From NCBI GenBank assembly GCA_033762255.1, contig JANRLT010000059.1, forward strand, positions 1 to 49,206: a stretch of DNA of 49,206 nucleotides, given 5' to 3'. The notes below the pieces were generated by a model. The model saw only the letters and a list, made by a program, of their open reading frames with translations, made no database searches and had not been told where the DNA came from. Positions 34,389 through 42,290 of the stretch are shown here, one piece after another. Every line of letters begins with the position of its first letter. Position 1 is the first letter of the stretch. The position numbers and the translations under genes were made by a program. Source of the stretch: Pirellulales bacterium (GTDB lineage Bacteria; Planctomycetota; Planctomycetia; Pirellulales; JALHPA01).

Positions 34389-36131
34389 ATGCTGTTTCAG
34401 ACTCCGGAATTTTTGGTGTTGATGGTAGTGGTGCTGGCCGGGTTGACCCTGCTGCGCACCACCACCACCCAACAGGTGCTATTGGTGATTGCCAGTTATG
34501 TGTTCTATGCTTGGCTGGATGTGCGATTTTTGATTTTGCTGTTGATTAGCTCCAGCATTGATTATTCGGGGGCGCTGGGAATCTACGGGACGAAGCTTTC
34601 CTGGCGCGAGCGTTGGGGCCTGGCGGCGTTTACGATCGCCAGCGCCTGGTTTTGCCTGGGACTCAATTGGCCGCTGCTGCAATCCGGAGGGCATGCGGGA
34701 GCCGAGTCAGCCGTCAACTTATCCGGCGGTTCTTGGACGTGGACAGCTTTTTTACGCCCCGGCATCGAGCAATTTCCCCTGGCCTTTGGTCTCTGCGCGG
34801 CCTTTGCCCTGATTTGGCCGCTCCTCTATGAGTGGTTCTTTTCATTTCCCGAACAACGCCGCCGCAACGCCTTTCTCATTACCAGCATGTCCGCCAACCT
34901 GGGCATGCTGGCCATCTTTAAGTACGGCAACTTTGCCCTGGACAATTGGGTCGCCCTGGGCCAGTGGCTAGGCTACGAATGGAACCGTCCCGCATTGGAT
35001 GTCGCGCTTCCGCCGGGAATCAGCTTTTATACGTTTGTCACCATGAGTTACGGCATCGACGCCTATCGCCGCGAAATTATCCCCGAACGGTCTTTTCTGC
35101 GCATGGCGCTGTTTGTCTCTTATTTTCCGCATTTGGTCGCGGGGCCGGTGATTCGCCCCGATCAATTGCTCCCCACGCTCAAGCGACCCTGGGAACTCCG
35201 CAGCGAACGCATCGTCAGCGGATTTCACCTATGTCTGGTCGGTCTGTTCAAAAAAATCATGATCGCCGACTGGCTGGCCAAGCTGGTCCAGGTGATCCTC
35301 AACCAACCCGAGGAACTGGCGCAGCGGCCTACCCTGGCCTTGTGGATCGGCGCGGCGTGCTTTGCCGTGCAAATCTATTGCGACTTTTCCGGGTACACCG
35401 ATATCGCCCGCGGCGTCAGCCGGATCATGGGCGTGGAACTGCCGCTGAATTTTGACTTTCCTTATTTTAGCCGCAATATTAGCGAGTTTTGGCGGCGATG
35501 GCATATCAGCCTGAGCACTTGGCTGCGCGATTACCTGTATATCCCTTTGGGTGGAGGGCGGGTTTCGCCGCCGCGAATCTACTTTAATCTGATGACGACC
35601 ATGGTCCTGGGGGGACTTTGGCACGGAGCAAGCTGGAACTTTGTGCTGTGGGGAGCCTACCACGGATTGCTCTTGTGCCTGCACCGATTGTGGACCGGTT
35701 GGACCAAGGGGACCGCGGTGGCCGCCGCCTTGGCCACCAGACCCGGCCAAATTCTGTGTTGGGCCCTGACCATGTATGTCACCCTTTTGGGTTGGTTGAT
35801 CTTTTTCTTTAGTAATCCAGCTGTTCCGTTTTATAATAGCAGCGGCGACCAGGCGGGAACGCTGTTGGGTGTGATTGCTCGGTTTGTGATTTGGGACGGG
35901 CAGTGGAATCTGGCCAGCACCGGCCTAGGGAGGGGGGCCCCCATCACCGCCGCCCTGGCAATGCTGTTGTTTATCGTATTTCACGCCAGTTCGTATTTTT
36001 ATGGCCGGTGGGCCGAACTGTTTGACCGTTGGCCCCGGGGCTGGCGAATGGTTCTGTATGTCGGGTTGGGATTTTTAGGATACTACTTTTGGCCGACGGA
36101 AAACACCGCATTTATTTATTTTCAGTTTTAA
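34389..36131 (+). CDS. MBOAT family O-acyltransferase (AlgI-like)
   Basis: A 580-aa polytopic inner-membrane protein with about 10-12 hydrophobic segments. Motifs are PPGISFYTFVTMSYGIDAYR, YFPHLVAGPVIRPDQLLP, DFSGYTDIARG, ISEFWRRWHISLSTWLRDYLY (in parts) and GGLWHGASWNFVLWGAYHG. The last holds the invariant MBOAT His, and the WRRWHISLS region holds the second conserved His. The family moves acyl groups from the cytoplasm to periplasmic glycan. It is likely coupled to the SGNH-like gene 6 bp upstream. No good terminator was seen in the 150 bp before the convergent heparinase gene. Confidence 0.95.
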   Translation: MLFQTPEFLVLMVVVLAGLTLLRTTTTQQVLLVIASYVFYAWLDVRFLILLLISSSIDYSGALGIYGTKLSWRERWGLAAFTIASAWFCLGLNWPLLQSGGHAGAESAVNLSGGSWTWTAFLRPGIEQFPLAFGLCAAFALIWPLLYEWFFSFPEQRRRNAFLITSMSANLGMLAIFKYGNFALDNWVALGQWLGYEWNRPALDVALPPGISFYTFVTMSYGIDAYRREIIPERSFLRMALFVSYFPHLVAGPVIRPDQLLPTLKRPWELRSERIVSGFHLCLVGLFKKIMIADWLAKLVQVILNQPEELAQRPTLALWIGAACFAVQIYCDFSGYTDIARGVSRIMGVELPLNFDFPYFSRNISEFWRRWHISLSTWLRDYLYIPLGGGRVSPPRIYFNLMTTMVLGGLWHGASWNFVLWGAYHGLLLCLHRLWTGWTKGTAVAAALATRPGQILCWALTMYVTLLGWLIFFFSNPAVPFYNSSGDQAGTLLGVIARFVIWDGQWNLASTGLGRGAPITAALAMLLFIVFHASSYFYGRWAELFDRWPRGWRMVLYVGLGFLGYYFWPTENTAFIYFQF

Positions 36132-36281
36132 CGGGTGAATCAGACGGTATCATCCAAATGGGATGAAAATATTTTACACTTCTCAAAACTTATTCGACTA
36201 CTTGGATAAATTTCGCTGAAGCGCTTTTGCCACTGCCGAGCAGCTAGAGCATATTGCAAATCCTCTTGGCGATAATTTTTT

Positions 36282-38048
36282 TCACTTTAATTCCCGCCAG
36301 GTAAACACTTGTGTGATCTCGTGGGTGGCTGAACCCAGAGTGATGCTAAATGGGATCTCCAAGCGCAGATTGGGCACGGAGAGACCAAATTCGGGATGCC
36401 AGGTGCAGTTTTGCACGCGGGGCTGTTCGGCGGTTCCATGTATTGCTAATGTCACCCGCACCCGGTCAGAGGCAAACTGTAACAACTGCCCTGTGTCTAC
36501 GGCCTCGGTCGTTGTATCCCCGGCCACCAGCCGAAACGCGGGATGTAAATGCCATATAATTACTGCGGATTCCCAGTTCCCGGTTAGCTCATCGGTCACG
36601 CACAGCTTCTCCGGGGTGCAATCCCACCTTCGCGTATGTGTGACCCTACCCGACAGCCGCTGGTAACCATCATGGGCGGCCTTACAGTAAAATTCACTTA
36701 TCGTGGGGCATTTCCATTCCGATTGAGTCACCCGTGCCCGCCGCGCCACACGAAACCCGCCCCAGACCTCGCTTGAGTCTTGACTATCCACCATGACCGT
36801 GTTGTGCGACGCGGTGCCCCGTTGACGCAAACGTTCCGCGCTGGTGCCATACACGGAAATCCCCGAATTCACCAGACAACGCTGCCCATATAGGGACAAC
36901 TCGCAACTGAGCGTATCCGCGTGGGCGTGTCCGGGAAGATAATCCGGGCCAATAGCCGCCACATCCATGAGCATCACCAAGGGACCTGTTTGCCAGCGCA
37001 GATAACCACTAGCGGGAAGGGGGGTACACCCTTCTGGCAAGTCAGGCACGGCGGGTAATTTCAGCCGCAGGGCATATTCTGAAAGCCGCCCGGGCCGCGT
37101 GGCTTGACCGCCGGTGGCATCGTTAAAGAAAGCAATCTCTCCGTCTGGGTGGGTCATCATCGCCAGCCAGAGTTGCATCCGATTAATGGACACGGGTAAT
37201 TTCCAGTCATTAACCGCTGCCCAGAGATTCGGACATGTCGCCTGATAGGTGTGTGCCAGATTCCAGATATCCAGCAAATCTTCTAGGATAATCGCTTGGT
37301 ACATGGGGCTGAGTTCAAAGTGCCCACCGTCCGGCAGAATTTGTTCGGGCAATTGTTGGGCATAGATTTGCATGCCGGTTAATAGCCATTGGTCAGCCTC
37401 AGGCCCACTAAAGTAAGCCCCCGCAAAGACCAGAGCCTTGGCATTGGCTAGCAAGTGATTACCTAACAAGTGGTATTCCAGCGATTGCGCCAGCCAGCGC
37501 GCCTGGGCGGCCAAACTGTCAGTAAGTGCGGGTGATAAACTGCCGCCCCCGTACGCCCACTTGATCCAATTGACAATCCGCAGCGACGTTGGATAAGGGT
37601 CCCAAGCGTCGGGTGTGCCGGGGGGGCAGGCGGATATCCAATCCGCCAGCCATTGCAGATGCCAGTCATTTCGGTCCGCCCCCCCCACGGCGTTCAGGTC
37701 ATCAAAATAATGCAGGTGGTACCGCCACAGATGGTCGGGGGTGGCGGGCTGAACAAAAAGGTTAGTGGATGGGAGGGCTCTTTCGGCGGGGCTGACTGGA
37801 CTAGCCCGCAAGGGGTGAAAATGATGGACTTGAAAGGTCTGGTTTTGAAACCGAAACAGGCCCGGGGCCAGCAAGGTTGGGCAAGGGGGAGATGGTAAAG
37901 TCCAATTTTTTGGGAAAAATTCCCGGAGGGGGGGAGCGGGCCGAGCGACATGTCGGGGAGAAAAACATTTTCTCCACAGCCGATTTGTAATTTGGCCGGT
38001 CTTGAGATATTTCAGCGTGTGCCACCAGCGTCGGATCGAAGTTAACAT
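36282..38048 (-). CDS. Heparinase II/III-family (alginate lyase-like) protein
   Basis: 588 aa from the ATG at 38048. An upstream in-frame extension to 38141 gives MVPYCRSF..., which lacks family character, while the 38048 start gives LTSIRRWWHTLKYLKTGQITNRL, typical of these proteins. An N-terminal alpha/alpha toroid region (about 40-330, including HLHYFDDLNA, LLGNHLLANAKALVFAG and GGHFELSPMYQAIILEDLLD in parts) is followed by a beta-sandwich heparinase II/III domain (GHAHADTLSCELS, then RGTASHNTVMVD). NH, H and Y residues in these motifs match the polysaccharide lyase active-site pattern. No clear signal peptide is seen. It is antisense to the surrounding glycan genes and may trim or release the polymer. 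Confidence 0.9.
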   Translation of the reverse strand: MLTSIRRWWHTLKYLKTGQITNRLWRKCFSPRHVARPAPPLREFFPKNWTLPSPPCPTLLAPGLFRFQNQTFQVHHFHPLRASPVSPAERALPSTNLFVQPATPDHLWRYHLHYFDDLNAVGGADRNDWHLQWLADWISACPPGTPDAWDPYPTSLRIVNWIKWAYGGGSLSPALTDSLAAQARWLAQSLEYHLLGNHLLANAKALVFAGAYFSGPEADQWLLTGMQIYAQQLPEQILPDGGHFELSPMYQAIILEDLLDIWNLAHTYQATCPNLWAAVNDWKLPVSINRMQLWLAMMTHPDGEIAFFNDATGGQATRPGRLSEYALRLKLPAVPDLPEGCTPLPASGYLRWQTGPLVMLMDVAAIGPDYLPGHAHADTLSCELSLYGQRCLVNSGISVYGTSAERLRQRGTASHNTVMVDSQDSSEVWGGFRVARRARVTQSEWKCPTISEFYCKAAHDGYQRLSGRVTHTRRWDCTPEKLCVTDELTGNWESAVIIWHLHPAFRLVAGDTTTEAVDTGQLLQFASDRVRVTLAIHGTAEQPRVQNCTWHPEFGLSVPNLRLEIPFSITLGSATHEITQVFTWRELK

Positions 38049-39241
38049 TTTTGCATTTTTTCTTAAATTTAACGATCCTCCTGGCTGGCGGATACGTACA
38101 AAACGTGCAGATTCTAGGAATGAACGGCAATATGGGACCAACCCGTTCGGTTACCGTCAGTTTAAGAAACGCTACTGCGGTGATCGCACGATTGGCTGGA
38201 CGGCAATCCATAGGTTGACCTCGAACTAGGTCTGTGTCAAAACCAAAGATTCGAGCCGGTTCAATCCTAGGGAGCTAGCCCACGATTGGAGCTGGAAAAA
38301 CCCTGGGCTTGTGCCTTACGGCTCATTGAATACTAAAATGTTGACACAACACTAGTTATATCGGCAAAATAGGGGATTTAGTAGGGAGTCGCGCTGCTAG
38401 CGAATATCAATTTGCTAGAGGCTCGATTTACAGGGGAGTTGGAGGGACCGCTTGGTGCGGAGGGATCAACCTGCGGTTGATAGCACGTGTGGCGATCATG
38501 CCGAAAGTCCTGTCAAGCGGATTTCCCAGGTAAAACCTGCGGATTCGTTATGACAACTACCGCTAATCGTCATCGGCATAACTTATCGCAATCGGCACAG
38601 CTTATCATTACCGGCTTTATAAGAACGCCAATAATCGGTTTGTGGGACAGTGCCTCTCCCATTCGTTGACTTGGCCGGAGCCGCTTGTTTTAATAAAGGA
38701 CAGAGGGAAAACGCGAGTAAAACTCATCACACAAAACTCGCGCACAGTAAAAGGAATTCTCACATTCACTTGCTACAATCAAAGTCGAATCGCAGAAAGG
38801 TTACACCTGATCCCAATTCCAGTCTTTACATGACGGGTTGGATTAGCTGATTGGGCTGGGCATAGTGGGTACTGATGCTTAGGGGAATGTGGGGCTTATG
38901 GGAATGAGGGAGGATTGGAGCGTTGGGGACAACCTAGCTTGACTGAACAGCAAGCTTTATTGACCAGAGTCAAGATTATTGTTGGCTCGTCAGTATCATG
39001 TCCAGGAAGTTGAGAGGAGCGGGAACGTAGGAATCCGGGGCGCTCGACAATTGCAACGTGGTCGTGGCAATTTGCGGGGTTTGGAAAAGATGGAACGACT
39101 TGTGATGACACCATATGAGGATGACGTTGGTGGCGAAATGAATTGGCTTGGTCAAGTGGGAATGAGAACGAACCAGATTGCCTGACCAATCCGCAGTACT
39201 AACCGCCAACATATTCCAAGCCACTCATTGATCTGCTTGTT
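38049..39241. other. 1.2-kb region without a convincing gene
   Basis: Short frames occur on both strands but none looks coding. Visible elements are a 7-bp hairpin ATCAACC-TGC-GGTTGAT (38465-38481), CAGGT-AAA-ACCTG (38527-38539), and two direct repeats, ATCGGCATAACTTATC (38572-38587) and ATCGGCACAGCTTATC (38591-38606), 14 of 16 identical with a 19-nt period. G+C looks lower than in the flanking genes. It should hold promoters for the - strand heparinase and the + strand WecA-like gene, but this is longer than promoters need. Decayed mobile DNA or a non-coding RNA are possible. Confidence 0.5.
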
Positions 39242-40843
39242 ATGCCCGCTCTGATAATCACCACGTTGTTTGCTTTTTGTGTCTCGTTGGGCTGCACTTT
39301 TTTGGTGCGTTACTGTGCCCGCCAATGGAACTTTGTCGACAAGCCCGATGGCCGTCGCAAAATCCAAAAAGCGCCGGTCGCCCTGGGTGGCGGTGTGGCG
39401 ATTTACACGGCCTTTGTGGCGACTCTCTGCATTTTTTGGTTGACCTGGGATATTTGGAATTTACCCCATTACCAGGAATTTTTTCGGCTGGAACGTTTCA
39501 CGCCCAAGGATATCAACCGCTATCAAATCGCGCTGGTGATCTTGGCCAGCGGCATTCTTTGCCTGGTCGGATTATACGACGACAAGTTTCAGATGCGGGG
39601 GCGTAATAAGCTGCTATTTCAAATTTTGGCCTGCGGGATCATCGTCTTTGCCAACGATGGCATCCTGGTGCGCGACCTGAATTTGCTGGGGACGGTCAAG
39701 CTGGGGATGTTGGGGCCGGTCTTGACGATGGGTTGGTTGTTATTATCGATCAATTCGTTCAACTTGATCGACGGCGTGGATGGGCTGGCGGGCACGGTGG
39801 GGATGTTATTTAGCGTCACCGTGGGATTGATGTCGCTATTAATGGGCAATATTTTTGACGGGGTGGTGGCGTTTACGCTGGCCGGGGCGATTTTTGGCTT
39901 TTTGCAGTTTAATCGCAGTCCCGCCACCATTTATATGGGGGACGCGGGGAGCATGGTGATTGGGCTGATCCTGGGGGCCTTGGCCCTGCGGTGTTCGCTT
40001 AAGGGTGCCGCCGTCACCGCGTTTGCCGCTCCGTTGGCCATGTGGACGATCCCTTTCCTAGATTCGGGGATGGCCATCCTTCGCCGCAAACTGACCGGCC
40101 GCAGTATTTACGCTACCGACCGGGGCCATATTCACCACCGGTTATTAACCCGCGGCATGACGGCCAATCAAGCGGTTTTGCTCATAGGCGGATTGTGTCT
40201 GATTACCTCCGTCGGGGCTGTCGCTAGCATTTATTTTCAAGCGGAATGGATCGGATTTTTGTCGGTGGCGATTGTCTTTGGCCTGCTCGTCACCACCCGC
40301 ATCTTTGGACATGTGGAATTGATGCTGCTCAATACCAAACTGGTGGGGTTGGGCCGTTCGATTGTCAACTGGGACGGTGACAGCGGGACCCGGCATTACA
40401 GCCACCAACTGCAGGGGAAACTACAATGGGAAGAAAAAATTTGGACCGCTCTTGTGGAATCGGCCGAACGTTTTAACCTGACCCGGTTGCGTTTAAACCT
40501 GTATTTGCCCCATTTGCATGAGGATTTTCACGCGACCTGGAAACGTCGCCAAAATACGCTAGAGGGGAACACCTGGCGGCTGGATATTCCGTTATCGGCT
40601 GATAACATGTGCATTGGCACGCTGCATGTCGTCGGCGTGCAGGACCCCCGCGCCGCCAGCGTCCAACTCGCCCAGTTTCTCGACTTTCTGGAGCCACTGG
40701 AATCCCAGATCCACTTGCTGCTGCAACTGCCGGGGGCAAAAAAACCGCTACCCAACCTCCTTCCTTCCCTTGAAGAAGCCGCCACCCTGCTCCCCGCCGG
40801 CAGTTCCGGGGCGATGAACCTGTCCGCGGTAAATAAGGCCTAG
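39242..40843 (+). CDS. WecA/MraY-like undecaprenyl-phosphate sugar-1-phosphate transferase, with C-terminal extension
   Basis: 533 aa. The first ~360 residues form a polytopic membrane enzyme with about 10-11 helices and the family motifs VDKPDGRRKIQKAPVALGG, VGLYDDKFQMRGRNK (aspartate pair), NLIDGVDGLAGTVG, YMGDAGSMVIGL and DRGHIHHRLL. It should transfer a HexNAc-1-phosphate to undecaprenyl phosphate and so start the repeat unit. The last ~170 residues (from about WDGDSGTRHYSHQ) are soluble and not part of the standard enzyme. They look alpha/beta with LRLNLYLPHLHEDF and may be regulatory or bind a partner. It is transcribed alone after the 1.2-kb region. ATG at 39242. Confidence 0.92.
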   Translation: MPALIITTLFAFCVSLGCTFLVRYCARQWNFVDKPDGRRKIQKAPVALGGGVAIYTAFVATLCIFWLTWDIWNLPHYQEFFRLERFTPKDINRYQIALVILASGILCLVGLYDDKFQMRGRNKLLFQILACGIIVFANDGILVRDLNLLGTVKLGMLGPVLTMGWLLLSINSFNLIDGVDGLAGTVGMLFSVTVGLMSLLMGNIFDGVVAFTLAGAIFGFLQFNRSPATIYMGDAGSMVIGLILGALALRCSLKGAAVTAFAAPLAMWTIPFLDSGMAILRRKLTGRSIYATDRGHIHHRLLTRGMTANQAVLLIGGLCLITSVGAVASIYFQAEWIGFLSVAIVFGLLVTTRIFGHVELMLLNTKLVGLGRSIVNWDGDSGTRHYSHQLQGKLQWEEKIWTALVESAERFNLTRLRLNLYLPHLHEDFHATWKRRQNTLEGNTWRLDIPLSADNMCIGTLHVVGVQDPRAASVQLAQFLDFLEPLESQIHLLLQLPGAKKPLPNLLPSLEEAATLLPAGSSGAMNLSAVNKA

Positions 40844-40951
40844 GGCATTGTTAACGCGTCGTTTTCGGATGAGCCGTAGGGTGATATTTTCGCGGCAACT
40901 TGTCTCAAGCTGATCCCAGGCCCCTTGTTTTCCGCCTCCCTGGCCCCTCCC

Positions 40952-40979
40952 TTGCGCTGCCGGTGTTTCCGGTTACAAT
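40952..40979 (+). promoter_or_regulatory. Promoter candidate for the WbuB-like glycosyltransferase gene
   Basis: A -35 TTGCGC (40952-40957) and a -10 TACAAT (40974-40979) are separated by 16 bp. Transcription would begin about 50 nt before the ATG at 41036. The match is seen directly; activity is inferred. Confidence 0.45.
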
Positions 40980-41035
40980 AGGCGGTTTGCCGGCTATGAC
41001 CAGCCTCCGCCCCGCTTGCCACGCCGTATCCCTCC

Positions 41036-42283
41036 ATGCGTATCTTGTTTTTTGCCGACAATTTCAAGCCCGAGACCAACGCTCCCGCCACGCACATTTA
41101 TGAACGTTGCCGCTATTGGGCCAGTTGGGGGCACGATGTCACCGTCATTACTTGCCAGCCAAATTTTCCCGAAGGCAAAGTCTTTCCCGGTTATAAAAAC
41201 CGTTGGCGCAGCGTGGAAATGATCGACGGCATCCGCGTGGTGCGGGTTTGGAGCTATATCACGGCCAATGAAGGCTTCTTAAGGCGCACCCTGGACTATC
41301 TGTCCTATGGGCCTCCAGCCCTATGGCAAAGCTGGTTTGAGGAGCGTCCGGATGTCATTATTTCCAGCTCTCCCCAGTTATTCACGGTCCTGCCCGCGGT
41401 GGCTAGCGGCTGGCTGCGCGGCGTGCCGCATGTCTTTGAGGTACGGGATTTATGGCCCGCATCCATCTTGGCGACCTCGGCCATGAAACCGGGCCGGCTG
41501 TACAACCTCTTGGAGCAACTAGAGCTTTTTTTATACGCCCAAAGCCGGAGAATCATTTCCTTTACGCACTCCTTTGTGCCGGAACTAACCCGGCGTGGCG
41601 TCCCTCCGGAAAAAATTGATGTGGTCATTAACGGCGCCAGCTTGGATTTATTTCATCCCCAACCCAGCCGCGATACCGAACTGGAGGCCCGACATCGGTT
41701 GGCGGGTCGGTTTGTCGTGGGCTACCTGGGAACTTGGGGGCTGGCCCATGATTTGGAAAACGTGGTCGCGGCGGCGGAACAACTGCGCGACCAGCCTGTC
41801 ACGTTTTTATTGGTGGGCGGGGGCGCCGCACGGGAAAAGCTGGAACAGTTGGTTGCGGATAAGGGGCTGACCAACGTGCTGTTGATTCCGCGTGTCAGCA
41901 AGGCCGAACTGACCCGTTACTGGAGTCTATGCGACGCCTCCTTGGTTCATTTAAAGGACGATCCGGTCTTTTCCACGGTGATTCCCTCTAAGATTTTTGA
42001 ATCGATGGCCGTGGGCCTGCCGATCCTGTATGTCGGTCCTCCGGGGGAAGGGGATAAAATCGTCCTGGAGCACCAGGCGGGCCTGGCTCTACCCCCCGCG
42101 CGGCCGGCGGAGTTGGCCGCGGCGGTCCAACGGCTAAAAAACGCCCCGGAGTGGCGGCGGGAATTAGCCAAAAATAGCGAGCGCGCCGCGCCGAATTTTT
42201 CCCGCGAGCGGCAAGCCCGTAAAACGCTGAATGTTTTACGGCGGGCATTGGGGGAACGGATTTCCCTGGAAGAAAACTGCTAA
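41036..42283 (+). CDS. Glycosyltransferase family 4, WbuB-like
   Basis: A 415-aa GT-B enzyme. The N-terminal signature MRILFFADNFKPETNAPATH and GHDVTVITCQPNFPEGKVF, with FEVRDLWPASILA, is characteristic of the WbuB group (transferases acting early on polyprenyl-linked glycans, often for fucosamine-type sugars). The C-terminal donor domain has FVVGYLGTWGLAHDLENVV, LLVGGGAAREKLEQL and VFSTVIPSKIFESMAVGLPI. Following a WecA-like gene, it may add the second sugar. The start ATG fits the family's N-terminus. It is convergent with the large FAD/Fe-S gene, 8 bp away, with no terminator evident. Confidence 0.92.
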   Translation: MRILFFADNFKPETNAPATHIYERCRYWASWGHDVTVITCQPNFPEGKVFPGYKNRWRSVEMIDGIRVVRVWSYITANEGFLRRTLDYLSYGPPALWQSWFEERPDVIISSSPQLFTVLPAVASGWLRGVPHVFEVRDLWPASILATSAMKPGRLYNLLEQLELFLYAQSRRIISFTHSFVPELTRRGVPPEKIDVVINGASLDLFHPQPSRDTELEARHRLAGRFVVGYLGTWGLAHDLENVVAAAEQLRDQPVTFLLVGGGAAREKLEQLVADKGLTNVLLIPRVSKAELTRYWSLCDASLVHLKDDPVFSTVIPSKIFESMAVGLPILYVGPPGEGDKIVLEHQAGLALPPARPAELAAAVQRLKNAPEWRRELAKNSERAAPNFSRERQARKTLNVLRRALGERISLEENC

Positions 42284-42290
42284 GCCGGGT

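Noticed and set aside
38250-38280. GGTTCAATCC resembles a tRNA T-arm
   Set aside because: No acceptor stem, D-arm or anticodon arm can be assembled around it.
38487-39224. Several short frames (60-100 codons) in the gene-poor region
   Set aside because: They overlap on both strands, have no family-like motifs or start signals, and shift frame often.
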